A stretch of 64,000 nucleotides of DNA from Pagrus major (Eukaryota > Chordata > Actinopteri > Spariformes > Sparidae). Both the position numbers and the translations under genes were made by a program. The stretch is from assembly GCF_040436345.1 (NCBI RefSeq), contig NC_133215.1, positions 21,521,306 to 21,585,305 on the forward strand, in the 5' to 3' direction. Positions 61,440 to 64,000 of the stretch are shown one piece after another. Under the pieces are notes generated by a model that saw only the letters and a program-made list of their open reading frames with translations, was not told the origin of the DNA and did no database searches. How positions within the stretch are numbered: position 1 is the stretch's first letter; each line of letters opens with the position of its first letter.

Positions 61440-62223
61440 TTTGTGCTCATATCTTTTTATTACACATTTAGATCCACATTCAACTTACATTTGTGAAATA
61501 GACAACAAAATTATAACATTTGTGAGAATATGCCATATAAAAAAAATCTAATTTATAAAAACAACCTAGACATCATTTTGAATCGTCATTTCAAAATGAA
61601 AAGTGCATTTACAGTTTACATTTGCATTTCACCACATTTTTAAAAACAAAGATGACGCATGCTCAATGGAAAATTCGAATTGAATACAAAAAATTGTAAA
61701 CATGATGTGCTACAGATGAATTAAAACATTTTTACATGAGACATATAACTCTTGCACATATCACAACATATGTATATACACACTTTCTCTCAGTAAACAA
61801 TCTGTAAGGAACAGTCTTAATATCTTGATGCAAGTGAACATTTCAATTTAAAATCCAAACGCTATACATTGATCTAAACACCAGCAGCATGTCACCAAAA
61901 AAGCAGCAACAACATTACATCAAGTAAACAACTGAGTAATTAATGCATCTTCCTTCTTTCCACTGGCAGGCTGTTCAAGTTCAGTCTCAATACATTTCAC
62001 CTCTTCAGTCTTTTCTCCTCTCAGTTGTGAACCCTGAAGAGTCTTTGTGAGTCCAGAATCACTTATCTCAGTCAGTCAGCTCTTCACTTCACACCCCCGC
62101 TGACTGAAGTCAGTCAGGCTTCCCTCTTTAACTCTTTCTCTGTGTCCAGCAGCACAGCAGACCCCTCCATGCTCTCATCCCTTGTCGATTTATGAAACAA
62201 AACTTCTCCTCCTCCTTTCACCA
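61440..62223 (-). other. ras-dva: Inferred 3' UTR of ras-dva
   Basis: On the - strand an AATAAA lies at 61461-61456, about 760 nt after the stop. The stretch is A+T-rich without ORFs. The microprotein candidate begins about 240 nt further on in the same orientation, so a read-through transcript cannot be excluded. Confidence 0.45.
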
Positions 62224-62850
62224 TTATGACAGAATACAGCTGTTGGTCTTGTTCATGGGCGGCCGGAAGTTGGTGTCTTTCGGAAAGGTTTCCCTGCGTC
62301 TGCGCAGGGCGGGGCTGAGCCGGCTGGGAAGGTTCGCCTGCTGCAGGAGCTCCTTGAACACCTCCACCACGTTGGCGTTCTCCTTCGCCGAAGCTTCCAG
62401 GTAACTGTTGTTCCAATCCATCTCTACGGTTGACAGCACGTCATCGTTGGACACCTGACGCGCCTCCTCCCTGTCCGCCTTGTTCCCCACCACCACAATG
62501 GGTGTGTACTTGTCCTCCTTGATCTCCAGGATCTCATCTCGGAGGCTCTTGACAGCCTCCAGTGACTCCGGGTCGTCCACGGCGTACACCAGTGCGAAGG
62601 CGTCACTGTTTTGGATGGAGAGCTTGCGCATGGCCGGGAAGGAGTAGCTGCCACTGGTGTCCAGGATCTCAACCGTGATCTTGACCCCACCGATGTCATA
62701 CTCCTTGCTGTGCATCTCTTCCACTGTGCGCCGGTGTTTGGGCTCAAATGTGTCTTGGAGGAAGCGTTGGATCAGGGCCGTCTTGCCCACTCCTGCTGCC
62801 CCCAGAAACACTAGACGCACCTGGGTCTTCTCCTTCACCTCCAGAGACAT
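62224..62850 (-). CDS. ras-dva: Ras-dva-type small GTPase
   Basis: Intronless reading frame of 208 aa. Ras-dva proteins are membrane-attached Ras-like GTPases; in Xenopus and fish they act in anterior ectoderm/forebrain patterning, and they are absent from placental mammals. Visible motifs: G1 GAAGVGKT (17-24), switch-I T42 in RTVEEM, G3 DTSG (64-67), G4 NKAD (123-126), G5 EASAK (152-156), basic RRRR (183-186) and the CaaX box CILS (205-208). The residue matching Ras Gly12 is Ala19 and that matching Gln61 is Ser68. The start has an A at -3 and matches the expected length before G1. RASD1 is a more distant relative and lacks the FEPKHRRTVEEMHSKEY pattern. Family assignment is from memory. Confidence 0.88.
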   Translation of the reverse strand: MSLEVKEKTQVRLVFLGAAGVGKTALIQRFLQDTFEPKHRRTVEEMHSKEYDIGGVKITVEILDTSGSYSFPAMRKLSIQNSDAFALVYAVDDPESLEAVKSLRDEILEIKEDKYTPIVVVGNKADREEARQVSNDDVLSTVEMDWNNSYLEASAKENANVVEVFKELLQQANLPSRLSPALRRRRETFPKDTNFRPPMNKTNSCILS

Positions 62851-63009
62851 AGTGGCTTTATCTTTCTTTGGGCCAAAATGAGCAAAGATAATGTACCAAA
62901 AGCTGCTTCAGTTGCTAGAAAACCTTATGCAAATGTAACCTCACACTGACTGACTGTTCTAAGTAGTTTTCCTTAAAATTCAGCAGCTCTCTGTCAAAGC
63001 TTCTTAGAC

Positions 63010-63155
63010 GTACTTATTGGTTGCTCCTCTGTCTGATCCCACACGCACTGCCTTTTATGCCTGTTTTGGTGAGAGAGCTTCCATGCCCTCCTGCAGCAGC
63101 AACCAATCGGCAGAAGGCAGCCTGTTGAAGTGTAACAATCAGGCAACCAATGATG
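63010..63155 (-). promoter_or_regulatory. ras-dva: Putative ras-dva promoter: TATA-like box and CCAAT boxes
   Basis: On the - strand a TATA-like gcATAAAAGG lies at 63060-63051, about 200 nt before the ATG. Inverted CCAAT motifs lie further upstream at 63103-63107 and 63147-63151. A start near 63025 would give a 5' UTR of about 175 nt. This is motif-based inference. Confidence 0.4.
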
Positions 63156-63159
63156 GCAG

Positions 63160-64000
63160 AGCATGTAAATCAGCGTACGGAGAGAAAGGAGGAGATATCT
63201 GAAAGTGAATAAACAGCAAGCAGAGCGTGGCAAATGTTTGAGCAGGGTGCTGATTATAACATCAGTCAGTCAGAGTGCTCCAGAGGAAAGACGACATCTG
63301 CCCATCATTGTTTTGACAATATAAGGGAACAAGGACAAAGAGTAATACCAGGGAATGTCTTGAAATCACCTGTTGTATTTAGATTTTCTGGCAGCAGAGT
63401 CTTCCCAGAACAGAGTCTAATCCCTCCTGCTCTTGTGGATGATTAATGAACTCTGTGTTTCCACTTTATTAGACAGGATCGTCCAATGAATAAACAAACC
63501 TAACTCATAAATTCTGATGATTCAAGCTCTGACATCCCTTTGTATGAGTTTTAAGCATGTTCTGCAACCAGTTATAAGTTTGCTGTTAAGAATCTGATGG
63601 TGACAGGAATGCTAAATGGCATATCAGATGAAAAATAAACATTTGTATTTTATGTTTACTTCCCAGTTTCCCTATGAATGTGCTGTGAATGAGAACTACC
63701 ACCTGCAGTGTGTAGAAGTGTGGATAATAGAAATGTACACAATGCTCTGGTCACCTGTGTGAAGAGATGAAAGATGATATCCCATTAAATACACAACGAT
63801 CCTGTCGGTTTCCTATAATCATGTATGGATTAGTTTGAAGGTCAGTTTCCTGTTTTTGAAAAACACATTTTAGGTTCCTCTAATCCTGCTTGTATTTATG
63901 TATCCACTGTGCACAACATGAGACAATAGTAACACAGTTACAGTTGGTTCTATAGATCAGTTTTGGAAATCCAAGAAGAGGATTGTTTATTTAAATAGCA
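63160..64000. other. Flank upstream of ras-dva; nothing recognised
   Basis: No exon or repeat boundary could be supported. The stretch probably holds distal regulatory DNA of ras-dva or a neighbouring gene. Confidence 0.4.

Noticed and set aside
62424-62747. 107-residue frame overlapping ras-dva on the same strand
   Set aside because: Arg/Ser/Trp-rich shadow frame of the GC-rich ras-dva coding sequence; no start context or domain.

Overview
This is a vertebrate nuclear window, almost certainly from a percomorph-type teleost. Coding sequence is split into short exons with GT-AG introns. Intergenic and intronic DNA is A+T-rich, with long (TG)n, (TC)n, (AC)n and (TA)n microsatellites and many remnants of hAT-like fish transposons. 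One gene belongs to Ras-dva, a GTPase family kept in fish and amphibians but not in placental mammals. There is no sign of an operon, phage, plasmid, CRISPR array or bacterial system. Four multi-exon genes and one intronless gene can be assembled exon by exon with consistent splice phases; a sixth, very small gene is proposed. All family names come from recalled knowledge, not database searches. Layout: (1) 1-17.4 kb, + strand: pik3r6, regulatory subunit of PI3K-gamma, 20 coding exons, essentially complete. (2) 17.8-30.9 kb, + strand: a bmerb1 (C16orf45)-like bMERB-domain gene, six coding exons, with a 7.5-kb first intron full of repeats. (3) 30.9-40.1 kb: a gene desert with repeats, a degenerate tRNA-like element and two compact clusters of transcription-factor motifs. 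(4) 40.1-43.9 kb, + strand: an unnamed 271-residue protein with a Myb/SANT-like N-terminus, a cysteine cluster and a charged C-terminal coiled coil. (5) 43.9-45.2 kb: a repeat-rich spacer with a near-perfect hairpin and a palindromic CTCGAG-type cluster. (6) 45.2-58.5 kb, + strand: prpsap1, 10 coding exons, exactly 356 residues from the conserved start. (7) 58.5-64 kb: a GC-rich possible orphan first exon near 59.8-60.0 kb, a candidate two-exon 64-residue single-pass membrane microprotein on the - strand (60.6-61.2 kb), and the intronless ras-dva gene on the - strand (62.2-62.85 kb) with an upstream TATA/CCAAT region. The genes are functionally unrelated: PI3K signalling, Rab/cytoskeleton regulation, a putative DNA-binding protein, PRPP synthesis control and a Ras-like GTPase. 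They form an ordinary gene neighbourhood rather than a system. The points most worth a second look are the microprotein, a pair of complementary (GA)n/(CU)n tracts around a bmerb1 3' splice site, a (UG)n(CG)n tract abutting a frame-neutral pik3r6 exon, a recursive-splice-like junction in the SANT gene, and a hAT element with intact terminal inverted repeats and an 8-bp target duplication.
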